A program made the translations under genes and the position numbers. From Bradyrhizobium canariense (GTDB taxonomy: Bacteria > Pseudomonadota > Alphaproteobacteria > Rhizobiales > Xanthobacteraceae), in contig NZ_LT629750.1 in NCBI RefSeq assembly GCF_900105125.1, positions 2,294,001 to 2,358,000 of the forward strand: 64,000 nucleotides of DNA, written 5' to 3'. The notes under the pieces are model-generated. The model did no database searches and was not told the DNA's origin. It saw only the letters and a list, made by a program, of their open reading frames with translations. Shown here one piece after another: positions 8,844 through 18,246 of this stretch (its first letter is position 1; each line of letters opens with the position of its first letter).

Positions 8844-8900
8844 ATCTTTTCTCCGGGTAAAGGCACAATTAAACTCTCTCATGCGGTTCCGGCCGGCAGA

Positions 8901-8914
8901 TTGATCAGCGTCAA
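8901..8914 (-). promoter_or_regulatory. FixK-type box upstream of the small secreted protein
   Basis: TTGATCAGCGTCAA has perfect half-sites and is centred 64.5 nt before the minus-strand ATG at 8843. It is 148 nt upstream of the divergent cytochrome gene at 9056. Confidence 0.65.
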
Positions 8915-9055
8915 GCGGATTGCGAGAAAACGTCTGAGGCAGGCGCTGCACCCTTGATCCAGCGCAAGTTTCCGAAGGGCTTGAAGCGCTAGCTCTCAAA
9001 TCAGTATTCTGTCGGGGTCCGTCGGCGGTACCGATTGGAAACATGGGAGGTTCGA

Positions 9056-9526
9056 ATGAGATTGCGCACACGGATCATGACGCTGCTCATGGCTTTCGCC
9101 TTGACGCCGATCGCTCTTGCCCAGTCCGATATGACTGCCGCTGCCGACGGGCAGTACGTTCCGCGGCTCGGCGATATCATGAATGCGATCCAGACGCGAC
9201 ACATGAAGTTGTGGTTTGCCGGCAAGTCTTCTAATTGGGGGCTCGCGGCCTATGAGCTTGGCCAGCTCAAGGCTGGTCTGGTCGAAGCCGCCTCGATGTA
9301 TACGGGCATTCCGGCCACCAATGTCAACACGATGGGAGAACCCGTCCAGTCGATCTCCGACGCGATCGAGGCCAGGGATGGCCGCCGGTTTTCGAAAGCC
9401 GTCGACGAATTGACGGCTGGCTGCAACGCTTGCCATCGGTCGATGGAACGCGACTACATCGTGATACGGGTACCCGACATATCGCCATTCAGCGATCAGG
9501 TGTTTGCGCCGCAAAACAAGCACTAG
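9056..9526 (+). CDS. Periplasmic c-type cytochrome, class II-like
   Basis: A 156-residue protein with a signal peptide (residues 1-23, MRLRTRIMTLLMAFALTPIALA) and one heme-binding motif, CNACH, near residue 136, close to the C-terminus as in cytochromes c-prime and c556. The segment before it (DAIEARDGRRFSKAVDELTAGCNACH) reads as the helix leading to the heme. The start is set by GGAGG just upstream. The gene lies 40 nt before the P-type ATPase start, suggesting a two-gene unit. A role in periplasmic electron transfer or gas binding is inferred from the fold only. Confidence 0.78.
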   Translation: MRLRTRIMTLLMAFALTPIALAQSDMTAAADGQYVPRLGDIMNAIQTRHMKLWFAGKSSNWGLAAYELGQLKAGLVEAASMYTGIPATNVNTMGEPVQSISDAIEARDGRRFSKAVDELTAGCNACHRSMERDYIVIRVPDISPFSDQVFAPQNKH

Positions 9527-9566
9527 ATTGCGCTATACAGCAGCGGAGATGCCGGGCGAGGATCCG

Positions 9567-11945
9567 ATGTTAAACGCTCGACAGCCGGCTGGACAAAAAT
9601 CTGGAAGAGGCAGCGCCGCTGCCGATAGCCATCCCGCCTCGCTTCGCGGCCTGACGAATGAAGAGGCCCGCCACCGCACGTGCGAATTCGGGCTGAACAC
9701 CACGGCAGATGCCGTTCAGCATCCGTTGCGACTGATACTGAGCAAATTTATCGCGCCGGTGCCGTGCCTGCTGGAAGCGGCTATCGTCCTTCAGCTGGTG
9801 CTGGGCGAATATGTCGAGGCAGCGATCATCGCCCTGCTGCTGCTGTTCAATGCCGCATTGGGATATTTTCAGGAAGGGCGCGCGCAGGCCACTATCGCCG
9901 CACTCAAATCCCGGCTCGCGTTAAACGCGGTGGCGCGCCGCGATGGAAGCTGGACGATCCTGCCGGCCGCCGAACTGGTGCCGGGTGACGTCGTCAAGCT
10001 TACGCTCGGCAGCGTCGTCGCCGCCGATGTGCGGATTGCCGAAGGAACGGTCCTGCTCGACCAGTCGATGCTGACTGGCGAGTCTATGCCAATCGAGGCG
10101 ACGTCGGGATCGGATACCTATGCCGGGGCGCTGGTCCGCCGCGGGGAAGCGATAGCCGAGGTCACGGCAACAGGAACGCGAACCAGATTCGGGCGCACCG
10201 CGGAGCTTGTCCGGACGGCTTATGTTGCGAGCTCGCAGCAAAAGGCTGTGCTCCAGATCGTGATTTACCTCGCCGCAATCAACGGTGTCCTGACGGCAGG
10301 CCTCGTGGCCTATGCCTTTATGATCCACATGACCGCGGGCGAGATCATTCCGCTCGCGCTCATTGCCGTTCTGGCCTCTGTTCCGGTCGCTCTTCCGGCG
10401 ACATTCACGCTCGCCACGGCGATCGGCGCACAGGCGCTGGCGAAAAAGGGTGTTCTGCCGACGCGCCTCTCGGCCGTGGATGAAGCCGGGACCATGAACG
10501 TTCTTTGCGTGGACAAGACGGGGACATTGACCCGGAATGAATTGGCGGTCACGGCGATCGTTCCGATGGCGGGTTTCGACGAAGCGGACGTCGTATCGCT
10601 GGCGCGGCTTGCAAGTTCCGACGCCGGGCAGGATCCCGTGGACGCCGCGGTTCGCGCGGCGGCTATCGGAAACCCTCCAGAGGATTTTCCAAAGCTGACG
10701 GCGTTCATTCCCTTCGACCCGGCTACGAAGATGGCGGAGGCGACTGCGATCGACGCAACCGGCGCCACGGTGCGGATCGTGAAAGGCGCGCTTGCCAAGG
10801 TGGCAGAGCTTTCGCAACCGTCGGTAACCGCTTCGACGAAGGCTGCCGAGCTTGAAGCGCGGGGCTTCAGGGTTCTGGGCGTCGCAGTCGGCTCCGGATC
10901 GCCCTTGCGGCTGGCCGGTTTGATTGCTCTCAGCGATCCGCCTCGAACAGACACGGCAGCTTGCATCGCTAATCTGCACGATCTGGGCGTCCCTGTCGTG
11001 ATGGTGACCGGAGATGCTGCGGCGACGGCTGCCGTGGTGGCGCAGGCGGTAGGCATCAAGGGCGGCATCTGCCCGCCCGGATCGATTCCGGCCGAGATCC
11101 GGCCAGAGGATTTTGCCGTCTTCGCCGGCGTCCTTCCCGAAGATAAATTCACGCTGGTCAAGGCGTTCCAGAAAGCCGGTTATAAAGTCGGGATGTGCGG
11201 CGATGGCGCCAATGATGCACCCGCGCTGCGGCAGGCGGAAATCGGGATCGCGGTTTCGACCGCAACCGATGTCGCGAAATCGGCCGCCGGCGTCGTGCTG
11301 ATGGAACCGGGGCTCGCCGGAATTCAGGCTTCCGTCATAGCCGGCCGCGTCGCGTTCCAGCGGATACTGACCTACACATTAAGATCAATCATCCACAAGG
11401 TGCGTCAGATCCTGTTTCTTGCGGCCGGCCTTGTGATGACCGATCACGCCATCCTGACACCGATGCTGATGGTGATATCCATGATCACCGGTGATTTTCT
11501 GGCGATGTCGTCGACCACGGATAATGTTCGACCGTCTTCCCGGCCGAATAGCTGGCGTATCGGGCGTCTGACCCTGGCCGGAACACTCATGGGTATTATC
11601 GACCTTGCGTTTTGTGTCAGCGTGCTGGCGATCGGCAAATACGATCTGCGTCTCGACATCGAGACGCTCAGGACCTTGACGCTGGTGACGCTCGTGTTCA
11701 GCGGCCAGGCGCTGTACTACGTCGTCCGCGAGCGGCGTCATCTCTGGTCGTCTAGGCCGAGTAACATCGTGATCGTGTGCTCAATTGCCGATCTGTTGAT
11801 CATTCCGACGCTTGCGGTCACCGGGACCTTGATGGCGCCGCTGCCGGTTTCGATCGTGCTCAGTATATTCGCCGCTGCGGCAGTATTTGCATTCGTACTG
11901 GATGCGATCAAGCTGACGATATTTCGCCGCTTCCAAATGGACTAG
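9567..11945 (+). CDS. P-type (P3A-like) plasma-membrane H+-ATPase
   Basis: A 792-residue P-type ATPase. It has an actuator domain with LTGESMPIEA, the phosphorylation motif DKTGTLTR (Asp316 with this start), MVTGDAA and the hinge GDGANDAPALR, plus about ten hydrophobic helices. The helix before the phosphorylation site reads PVALPA, without the CPC of heavy-metal pumps, and the length of about 800 residues fits the P3A proton-efflux group. It would pump protons out at the expense of ATP. The ATG at 9567 has GAGG five bases upstream; an ATG at 9549 is possible. Placement in a low-oxygen region suggests membrane-potential maintenance when respiration is limited (inference). Confidence 0.88.
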   Translation: MLNARQPAGQKSGRGSAAADSHPASLRGLTNEEARHRTCEFGLNTTADAVQHPLRLILSKFIAPVPCLLEAAIVLQLVLGEYVEAAIIALLLLFNAALGYFQEGRAQATIAALKSRLALNAVARRDGSWTILPAAELVPGDVVKLTLGSVVAADVRIAEGTVLLDQSMLTGESMPIEATSGSDTYAGALVRRGEAIAEVTATGTRTRFGRTAELVRTAYVASSQQKAVLQIVIYLAAINGVLTAGLVAYAFMIHMTAGEIIPLALIAVLASVPVALPATFTLATAIGAQALAKKGVLPTRLSAVDEAGTMNVLCVDKTGTLTRNELAVTAIVPMAGFDEADVVSLARLASSDAGQDPVDAAVRAAAIGNPPEDFPKLTAFIPFDPATKMAEATAIDATGATVRIVKGALAKVAELSQPSVTASTKAAELEARGFRVLGVAVGSGSPLRLAGLIALSDPPRTDTAACIANLHDLGVPVVMVTGDAAATAAVVAQAVGIKGGICPPGSIPAEIRPEDFAVFAGVLPEDKFTLVKAFQKAGYKVGMCGDGANDAPALRQAEIGIAVSTATDVAKSAAGVVLMEPGLAGIQASVIAGRVAFQRILTYTLRSIIHKVRQILFLAAGLVMTDHAILTPMLMVISMITGDFLAMSSTTDNVRPSSRPNSWRIGRLTLAGTLMGIIDLAFCVSVLAIGKYDLRLDIETLRTLTLVTLVFSGQALYYVVRERRHLWSSRPSNIVIVCSIADLLIIPTLAVTGTLMAPLPVSIVLSIFAAAAVFAFVLDAIKLTIFRRFQMD

Positions 11946-12026
11946 CGGGATCTGATCGAAATCCGGATTATCCTCGGCGCCTCGCTTGACAGGAACCGCG
12001 CAACCACAAATGACGGCCGCTGCGGA

Positions 12027-12863
12027 TTAATGCGACATCAATGTGGGTACCGTCATCGATTCAAAAACGCCTTTTGTGACGCCCCCGAGAACACGTTCTT
12101 TCAGTCGCGAATGGCCATATCCGCCCATGACCAACAAACCGATGTCGTTATCGGCCGCGGTCGACAGGATGGCGTCATGAATATTCGGCCCGTCTGCCTC
12201 GAGCCGTTCGATGCGAATATGGATTCCCCGGCGCGTCAGTTGAACCGCAAGCTCAGCCAAACCCGCATCAACAGCAACGTCGCGATTTTCGTTGACGGCA
12301 ATCACCGTGACGGTCGCGGCTTCGGTCAGGAACGGCATTGCATCCCGCAGGGCGCGGGCAGCCAATCGGCTGCCGTCCCAGGCGATTCCAATGTTGCGGG
12401 CGTTGAGAGGTCCCTTGTGGATGTAAGGCACCATCAGCATGGGCCCGCCGGAATCGAAAAGAACTTCTTGCGGCACACGATCGTCGAAGCCCGGTCGGGA
12501 GTAATCCGGCTGCAGGACGATCGTTAGATCGTAGAGCCGTGCAATGACCCCCATGGTTTTTGCGGCCTCGGCAGGACCTGCGCTGAGGATGCGCGAAGCA
12601 TGTGCGATATTCGCGCGCGTCGCCTCGGCTTCGCATACGGCGATGGCGGCCTCGGCCCTCTCCAATGCCCGGTCGTACTCAAACTCCATGGCGACAAGAG
12701 CGGCGCCGCCATCGGCCACCAGACCGGCGGTGCCAACGGCTTCATAGCCGATAGCGATGGCGTCCAGATGGGCCCCGAGGCTCGCCGTTAGCGATACCGC
12801 GCAGTCAATCACCGGTCCAGGGGAGCGCTCGGACGGAATATGAACCAACAGGGTTTTCAACAT
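12027..12863 (-). CDS. Tandem universal stress protein
   Basis: A 278-residue protein of two UspA-like domains: residues 1-140 (MLKTLLVHIPSERSPGPVIDCAVS) and about 150-278. The second keeps the ATP-binding glycine motif GGYGHSRLKERVLGGVTK near the C-terminus; the first lacks a clear copy. Such two-domain Usp proteins bind ATP and are induced by anaerobiosis and stress. A perfect FixK-type box lies 112 nt upstream. Related in type, but not identical, to the protein encoded at 26507-27334. Confidence 0.88.
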   Translation of the reverse strand: MLKTLLVHIPSERSPGPVIDCAVSLTASLGAHLDAIAIGYEAVGTAGLVADGGAALVAMEFEYDRALERAEAAIAVCEAEATRANIAHASRILSAGPAEAAKTMGVIARLYDLTIVLQPDYSRPGFDDRVPQEVLFDSGGPMLMVPYIHKGPLNARNIGIAWDGSRLAARALRDAMPFLTEAATVTVIAVNENRDVAVDAGLAELAVQLTRRGIHIRIERLEADGPNIHDAILSTAADNDIGLLVMGGYGHSRLKERVLGGVTKGVFESMTVPTLMSH

Positions 12864-12968
12864 CAGCGTACTCCGAAGCGTTCGAAGATGCGTCGCAACG
12901 CTCTCGATCGGCGGTACATCGCCGCTTTAACATCGCGGCAAGAGTAGCGAGCGCCCTCATAACAGGAT

Positions 12969-12982
12969 TTGATACACATCAA
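12969..12982 (-). promoter_or_regulatory. FixK-type box upstream of the first universal stress protein
   Basis: TTGATACACATCAA is a perfect, extended box (TTGAT/ATCAA), centred 112.5 nt before the start at 12863. The longer distance would imply a 5' leader of about 70 nt. Confidence 0.7.
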
Positions 12983-13048
12983 ATTCAAGCAACGTCAGAC
13001 CTTAACCGTGATCGAGCGTGCGACGCCAAGAGCTTTGATAATGCCCGA

Positions 13049-13975
13049 TCAGTACGGCCTGGTCTTCTTGAGGCTTCGACAGGCTGTAACCACCTCGACC
13101 AACAACTCTCTCCTTTGCTCAGCATATCCCGGCGGGCAGCCGTTGCCCGGCTCGCCGGATAACGCCGCGGCGACATGACCAAAGCGCTGGAGGTCACGAA
13201 GATCACCCAGACCGCCCTGCAAGCGTTTCGCCGCTCTTTGCGCATGACGAATCTTCGCGTGGCGGCGTGACGGAAGATTTTCCATCAGCGCTTCCAGCAT
13301 GTAGCGATAGCGTTTGACCTTGATCCTTAGACGGTGACGGCGCGACGCCTCCATCGTCTTGAGATCATGCCCTTTGCGGACCAGCCGCCGATGCCAGTGC
13401 TTGAGTTTCCATTCGCTGTAGGCCTGCAGCGGTTCGGCACGCTCGTCGCGCGCGTTCCGAGCCGAACCTACAAGCCATGGTCCGCTCTCAATCCAGCGCA
13501 GCAATGCCTTCATGAAGCGCTGAAACCGGCCTGAGCGCAGGGAGCGAGCGAGACGGCGATGGTCCTGTATCCTGCGTTGATCGAGACTTTGCTGGCCGGC
13601 CTGGCCTGTCCATGCCCGATACCGCTTGCGTTGAGCGTACAGGATAACGACATCGCTATCGCGCGCGGCGCTGAGCGACGCGTTCAGCCAGGCGATTTCC
13701 CTCTTGATCCTTGGCCATACCGCGTCGACCGTCATCGGAGCAAAGAAGGATACGGCTGCCCGCAACCGCGTGATGGCCATGCGTATCTGGTGAACGGCTT
13801 CGGCATCACCGGCGCAGGCGCTGCCGTGATGCGCCTTTATATTGGCGATGCAGCCCAGTGCGATCCTCTGGAACGCTGTTGCACAATCCAGACGGGCCAC
13901 CGTTGCGGGGACTTTCCTCAGGTGCTGCGCAGGCTTTGGCCCTTCGGTCCGGTCGCTTTGGCTGGCTCGTATCAC
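13049..13975 (-). CDS. CHAD domain protein
   Basis: A 308-residue helical protein with the CHAD signature: the early VHQIRMAITRLRAAVSFF helix (about 62-79) carrying the conserved His, and many Arg/Lys/His along later helices (RHRLRIKVKRYRYMLEAL). CHAD domains bind inorganic polyphosphate. The start overlaps the stop of the upstream gene by four bases (ATGA), so it is translated from the alcohol dehydrogenase/APH-kinase/CHAD transcript. A phosphate or energy-storage role under stress is inferred. Confidence 0.87.
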   Translation of the reverse strand: MIRASQSDRTEGPKPAQHLRKVPATVARLDCATAFQRIALGCIANIKAHHGSACAGDAEAVHQIRMAITRLRAAVSFFAPMTVDAVWPRIKREIAWLNASLSAARDSDVVILYAQRKRYRAWTGQAGQQSLDQRRIQDHRRLARSLRSGRFQRFMKALLRWIESGPWLVGSARNARDERAEPLQAYSEWKLKHWHRRLVRKGHDLKTMEASRRHRLRIKVKRYRYMLEALMENLPSRRHAKIRHAQRAAKRLQGGLGDLRDLQRFGHVAAALSGEPGNGCPPGYAEQRRELLVEVVTACRSLKKTRPY

Positions 13976-15549
13976 GTGCCGCTGTCCGATGCCTCTCCGC
14001 TTTCAGGGAGAAAGGCGGTGCCTCGCCGCAACGTTTCTTCAGGGGCCCCCGAAGCATCGACCACCGACCAGTCCATTGCGCCGATTTCAGCGTCCTCCTG
14101 CGTCATGGCGACATCCCGCGTGGCGTCCGACGCATCGTTCTTACGGCTCGCGATCCGCGCCAGTCTGGTCGAAAGATCCGCCGTCAGAAACAGACCCACC
14201 AAGCGCGCCTTGTGCTCACGGGCCAAACGGGAAAGTGCTGTCCGCCGATCCTCCTGCATGAAGGAAGCATCGAGGATGACCGAGCAGCCCTGGGCGAGAA
14301 CCCGCCGCGCAGCTTCGGAGAGCGCCTCATAGACTCGAACCGACGTGCCGGGCTGGTAGGCCGTTCCCGGCAACGTGGTCTCCCCACTCACACCAAACAG
14401 GTTCTTGCGAACGATGTCCGAGCGAACAATGACGGCGCCAGGCGGCGGCTCGATGATCGCCGCAAGCCCCCGGGCCAGAACCGACTTCCCCGTTCCCGAC
14501 AAGCCGCCGATCGCGACAAGCAGCGGCGGCTTCGGCGCAACCAGACGTCCCGCCAGATCGAAATAACGTTTGGCCTCGCGGCGCGCCGCCTCGCCGTGCG
14601 CCGCGCGTTCGCTCTTTGTAAACAGGACATGCGCTCGAATGGCTGCCCGCATCGAGAGAAACAAAGGCAACGCGGCGAGACCGTCCATATTTTCGTCCGC
14701 CCCTGCTGCAAGGTAGCGATTGAAGACGACGTTTGCGGCGGCCTCGCTTTTGAAATGAAGGAGGTCCATCAGCGTGAAAGCCAGATCGTAAAGGATATCC
14801 GTCGTCGCAATGACCGGATCGAATTCGATGGCGTCGAATAGCAGCGGCCGGCCGTCCACCAGCGCGATGTTGGCGAGATGGAGGTCGCCATGGCAACGCC
14901 GGACGAAGCCCTGTGCGGCGCGCCGGTTCAGCAGCGGGCCCAGGCTTTCGAAAGCGTCATGGCTACGGGCATCGAGCTGATCAATGGCGGCGGGGGCAAG
15001 CTCCCCCGCCGCATGAAACCTGGCGGTATTGCGATCGATGATCGATGGAATAGAGGCGAGCCATGTTTCGCCATTCGTGCGCGGCGCCTTCTCGTGCGAC
15101 CGCAGGATCGTGTCGGTAAGGGCGGCCGCGAGGGACGGGTCGATCGGGTGCGCCTCGGCGAGGCGCTCAAGTGTTTGCCGTTCATCAAAACGCACCATTT
15201 CGACCGCCCATTCGACCGGCGCCCCCGAACCGCCGATTTCAAAGCTGTCATCCGGGCCGCGCGTGATGGCGACGACCCGCCGGTAGAGCTCCGGCGCGTT
15301 GCCCGCGTTGACCTTCAGTTCCTCCTCGCAGGCGTTCTTCCGTTTCTCGAGCGTAGAATAGTCCAGGAAAGGCAGGCGAACGGCGCGCTTGAGCTTGAGC
15401 ACTCGGTCGTTGCCGAGAAAAACGACCGACGCATGCGTGTCGATGCGCTTGCCTCCCCTGGCAGCGCAAAATTCCAACGCATCGAGAAAATCGAGCACCC
15501 GCCCCTGACGTTCGGTTTCGGCAGCAATGGCAGATTGTCCCGCTGTCAT
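13972..15549 (-). CDS. Bifunctional APH-like phosphotransferase / AAA ATP-binding protein
   Basis: A 525-residue fusion. The N-terminal half (about 20-300) is an aminoglycoside-phosphotransferase-like kinase with RCHGDLHLANIAL and the metal-binding FDAIEFD. The C-terminal half (about 335-510) is a P-loop kinase with GGLSGTGKSVLARGL, similar to gluconate kinase or zeta-toxin-type ATPases. The true substrate is unknown, and despite the name it is unlikely to be an antibiotic-resistance gene. It overlaps both neighbours by four bases, so all three are translationally coupled. The operon is headed by the alcohol dehydrogenase, under a FixK-type box. Confidence 0.85.
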   Translation of the reverse strand: MTAGQSAIAAETERQGRVLDFLDALEFCAARGGKRIDTHASVVFLGNDRVLKLKRAVRLPFLDYSTLEKRKNACEEELKVNAGNAPELYRRVVAITRGPDDSFEIGGSGAPVEWAVEMVRFDERQTLERLAEAHPIDPSLAAALTDTILRSHEKAPRTNGETWLASIPSIIDRNTARFHAAGELAPAAIDQLDARSHDAFESLGPLLNRRAAQGFVRRCHGDLHLANIALVDGRPLLFDAIEFDPVIATTDILYDLAFTLMDLLHFKSEAAANVVFNRYLAAGADENMDGLAALPLFLSMRAAIRAHVLFTKSERAAHGEAARREAKRYFDLAGRLVAPKPPLLVAIGGLSGTGKSVLARGLAAIIEPPPGAVIVRSDIVRKNLFGVSGETTLPGTAYQPGTSVRVYEALSEAARRVLAQGCSVILDASFMQEDRRTALSRLAREHKARLVGLFLTADLSTRLARIASRKNDASDATRDVAMTQEDAEIGAMDWSVVDASGAPEETLRRGTAFLPESGEASDSGT

Positions 15550-16529
15550 GGCTGCAACACAGCCGCACCGGTGATCTGTCCCGACCGTAGTCTTGTCAGA
15601 ACCTCATTCGCCTCGCGCAAGGGAAAGGCCGTCGTATGCGTCTTGATACCCGCTTGCGCCGCGATCTTGAAGAATTCGACCCCATCGTTTCGCGTGAGGT
15701 TGGCTACCGAAAGAAGTTGTCGCTCCTCCCAGAGAATATTGTAGGGGAAGGAAGGAATGTCCGACATATGAATGCCGGCGCAGACCACACGGCCGCCTTT
15801 TCGTACCGCGCGTAACGCCAGTGGCACCAGCGAGCCGACCGGAGCGTAGATGATCGCAGCGTCCAGCGGAACCGGCGGCTGTTCGTCCGATGCTCCTGTC
15901 CAACACGCGCCAAGGGATTTCGCCAAAGCCTGCGCTTCCAGGTCGCCCGTGCGCGTGAACGCGTAGACCGAACGCCCCTGCCAGCGAGCCACTTGGGCAA
16001 TGATGTGCCCGGCCGCGCCAAAACCGAAGATGCCGAGATGTTTGCCTTCTCCCGCCATAACCAGCGAGCGCCAGCCGATCAGGCCAGCGCACAGCAAAGG
16101 CGCGATGGCGACGTCATCGCCGGCCTCCCCGAGCGGAAAGCAATAGCGGGCATCGGCAACGAGATGCGTGGCAAAGCCGCCGTCGCGGGTATAGCCGGTG
16201 AACAGCGGACGATCACAGAGATTTTCCCGCCCGCTTTTGCAGTAGGGACATTCGCCGCAGGTGTACCCAAGCCAGGGAATGCCGACGCGCTGGCCTATTT
16301 TAAGGGCCGTTACACCAGCGCCGAGGCTCTCCACCCGACCGACCACTTCATGGCCCGGAATGATGGGATAGCGGATGCCAGGCAGCTCGCCGTCCACCAC
16401 ATGCAGATCGGTCCGGCAGACACCGCAGGCGCCGACTTTCACGCGCACCGAGCCAGCGCCAGGCGCCGGATCTTCCCGTTCTTGAAATTGAAGCGGCGCG
16501 CCGGGCGCCGTCAGGACCATGGCGTACAT
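15546..16529 (-). CDS. Zinc-dependent alcohol dehydrogenase
   Basis: A 327-residue medium-chain dehydrogenase. The catalytic zinc site is visible as CGVCRTDLH and GHEVVGRVE; structural-zinc cysteines appear in CGECPYCKSGRENLC; the Rossmann motif is GIFGFGAAGHI. The family oxidises alcohols or reduces aldehydes with NAD(P). A longer form would start at 16553; I prefer 16529 because the FixK-type box at 16589-16602 is then 66.5 nt upstream, the common distance in this region. First gene of the operon with the APH-kinase and CHAD genes. Fermentative aldehyde reduction at low oxygen is a plausible role (inference). Confidence 0.85.
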   Translation of the reverse strand: MYAMVLTAPGAPLQFQEREDPAPGAGSVRVKVGACGVCRTDLHVVDGELPGIRYPIIPGHEVVGRVESLGAGVTALKIGQRVGIPWLGYTCGECPYCKSGRENLCDRPLFTGYTRDGGFATHLVADARYCFPLGEAGDDVAIAPLLCAGLIGWRSLVMAGEGKHLGIFGFGAAGHIIAQVARWQGRSVYAFTRTGDLEAQALAKSLGACWTGASDEQPPVPLDAAIIYAPVGSLVPLALRAVRKGGRVVCAGIHMSDIPSFPYNILWEERQLLSVANLTRNDGVEFFKIAAQAGIKTHTTAFPLREANEVLTRLRSGQITGAAVLQP

Positions 16530-16588
16530 CGTGCTTGCCGTCCTCACCATCATTATCGACAGCGTATCCGTCGCGGCGCGTAGATAGT

Positions 16589-16602
16589 TTGATCCGCGTC
16601 AA
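16589..16602 (-). promoter_or_regulatory. FixK-type box upstream of the alcohol dehydrogenase operon
   Basis: TTGATCCGCGTCAA has perfect half-sites and is centred 66.5 nt before the ATG at 16529. Confidence 0.68.
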
Positions 16603-16742
16603 GGGACCCGCGTTTGATCCCTTCAAGATATGACGACCAGCAGGGCTCAACCAGGGGGGATACAGATGACTACAAAATCGGCAATCCCGGTCGAGACCCA
16701 GCGTGCTGTTAAGCATCCCATCCACTTGTTGCGAGCAGGACC

Positions 16743-16883
16743 ATGGACATCAAACTAACAATACTCCTTCTCATCATCAGTTCAATTATCGGCCTGTCGC
16801 ACTTTAGCGATGACGAAATGTGGAGGCTTCGTTTCAAACCGATCTGCGCCAAGATAATTTCGAGGACACGCCGGATGATGTAA
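16743..16883 (+). CDS. Possible 46-residue membrane peptide
   Basis: A short frame starting at ATG 16743 with AGGA just upstream. The product opens with a basic/hydrophobic helix (MDIKLTILLLIISSIIGLSH) and continues into a positively charged tail. The single-helix architecture suggests a real small membrane protein rather than noise, but codon bias cannot be judged at this length. It lies in the gap between the alcohol dehydrogenase operon and opgC. Function unknown. Confidence 0.4.
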   Translation: MDIKLTILLLIISSIIGLSHFSDDEMWRLRFKPICAKIISRTRRMM

Positions 16884-16978
16884 CTGTTTGATCTGTGATG
16901 ACTGGACACGGCGCCGGATTTACGCAAACGATATGATACCGATTGCCCTGACATCGACAGTCTTTTGCCGGGTCGGTC

Positions 16979-18094
16979 ATGGTTCCGATTAACGCCGATC
17001 ACCGCGATCTCAGACTCGACCTCTGCCGAGGCTTGGCACTGTGGTTTGTCTTACTCGATCATGTCCCCGACAATGGCATGAGTTGGTTGACACTGCGCAA
17101 CTACGGTTTCAGCGACACCACCGAAGTCTTCTTTTTTGTGTCCGGCTATACCTGCATGATCGCCTACGGCAACGCCCTGCACGAGCGCGGCTGGCGTACC
17201 ACTGTCGCCCGCGCGCTGCAGCGTGGGTGGGAAATTTACGTGGCGTTTCTGCTGTTGCTGTTGGCGTATTTCGCGCTGGTCCAGCTCCTCGGCGGCACAA
17301 AGGAATATCTCGACGACACCAACACCGGCGCGTTCTTTGCCGATTCCGGAGCGGCTGTCGTCCGCATCCTGCTCTTGCAGTACATGCCCGTGAACACGGA
17401 CGTGCTGCCGGCGTTCGTGCTGCTGCACGGCGGATTTCCTGCGTTGCTTTGGCTGCTCAACCGTACCCCATCGGCCACGCTGGCGGGATCGTTCCTGCTG
17501 TATCTGGCGGCACATCTGCTCGATTGGGACCTGCCGGCCTGGCCGCGCGGCGAATGGTACTTCAACCCACTGGCGTGGCAGGTGCTGTTTGTATTCGGCG
17601 CCTGGTACGCCACTGCGAATGCCACTTGGCTGGCATCCTTTGTACAGTCGAATACGGCCATGGCGATTGCGGTGCTCTATCTCGCGTTCAGTTTTGCGGT
17701 GGTACTGAGCTGGCATTTCCACGCCCTTGAAGCTTTGTTGCCGCAGGAATTCATGAAATTGATCTATCCGATCGACAAGAGCAGCCTGTCGCCGTTGCGT
17801 TTGTTTCATTTTCTTGCTCTCGCCGCGATGACGGCACGGCTGCTCCGCCATGACTGGCACGGGCTGATGACCCCGGGGATAATGGCGATGATCCGATGCG
17901 GCGAGAATTCGCTGCCGATCTATTGTTTGAGCGTTCCGCTCGCATTCGTCGCTCAGGTCGTGCTGAAGCAGGTTTACGGCGGCTTTGCGATGCAGGTCGC
18001 TGTCAGTTTCGCAGGGATCGCGCTGATGATCGCGGCTGCGACCTTGATGACCTGGACGGCGAAACTCGACCGCCGCGGGCCCAAGCTGTTTTGA
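16979..18094 (+). CDS. opgC: OpgC-family membrane protein
   Basis: A 371-residue integral membrane protein with about ten hydrophobic helices. The opening DHRDLRLDLCRGLALWFVLLDHVPDN is typical of OpgC and related acyltransferase-3-fold proteins, as is FFFVSGYTCMIAYG. OpgC adds succinyl groups to osmoregulated periplasmic glucans; that substrate is not proven here, so an acyltransferase of other cell-surface glycans remains possible. No operon partner is obvious. Confidence 0.75.
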   Translation: MVPINADHRDLRLDLCRGLALWFVLLDHVPDNGMSWLTLRNYGFSDTTEVFFFVSGYTCMIAYGNALHERGWRTTVARALQRGWEIYVAFLLLLLAYFALVQLLGGTKEYLDDTNTGAFFADSGAAVVRILLLQYMPVNTDVLPAFVLLHGGFPALLWLLNRTPSATLAGSFLLYLAAHLLDWDLPAWPRGEWYFNPLAWQVLFVFGAWYATANATWLASFVQSNTAMAIAVLYLAFSFAVVLSWHFHALEALLPQEFMKLIYPIDKSSLSPLRLFHFLALAAMTARLLRHDWHGLMTPGIMAMIRCGENSLPIYCLSVPLAFVAQVVLKQVYGGFAMQVAVSFAGIALMIAAATLMTWTAKLDRRGPKLF

Positions 18095-18175
18095 CATCCC
18101 GCACAACGCACACGCCACCGCGGCTTGGAATGCACCGATTCCAGGCAGTCGCCATTGCCGGCTGACGAAGGAACG

Positions 18176-18189
18176 TTGAGATAGCTCAA
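18176..18189 (+). promoter_or_regulatory. FixK-type box upstream of the ABC exporter operon
   Basis: TTGAGATAGCTCAA has perfect half-sites extended to TTGAG/CTCAA. It is centred 64.5 nt before the TTG start at 18247, the same spacing as at four other genes here, which also supports that unusual start codon. Confidence 0.68.
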
Positions 18190-18246
18190 GCCGGTTTTCT
18201 TGATCCGACGTACCAACTCCTCGCAGGACAAGGCGCGGAGACTACA

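Noticed and set aside
13972..15549. Aminoglycoside resistance from the APH-like domain
   Set aside because: The protein is a chromosomal fusion with a P-loop kinase in a stress operon; family resemblance alone does not indicate drug resistance.
16612..16626. TTGATCCCTTCAA just beyond the alcohol dehydrogenase box
   Set aside because: The half-sites are five, not six, bases apart, so it does not fit FixK geometry.
17051..18118. A 355-codon minus-strand frame opposite opgC
   Set aside because: Gln/Arg-rich product mirroring a membrane protein gene; no ribosome site or domain.
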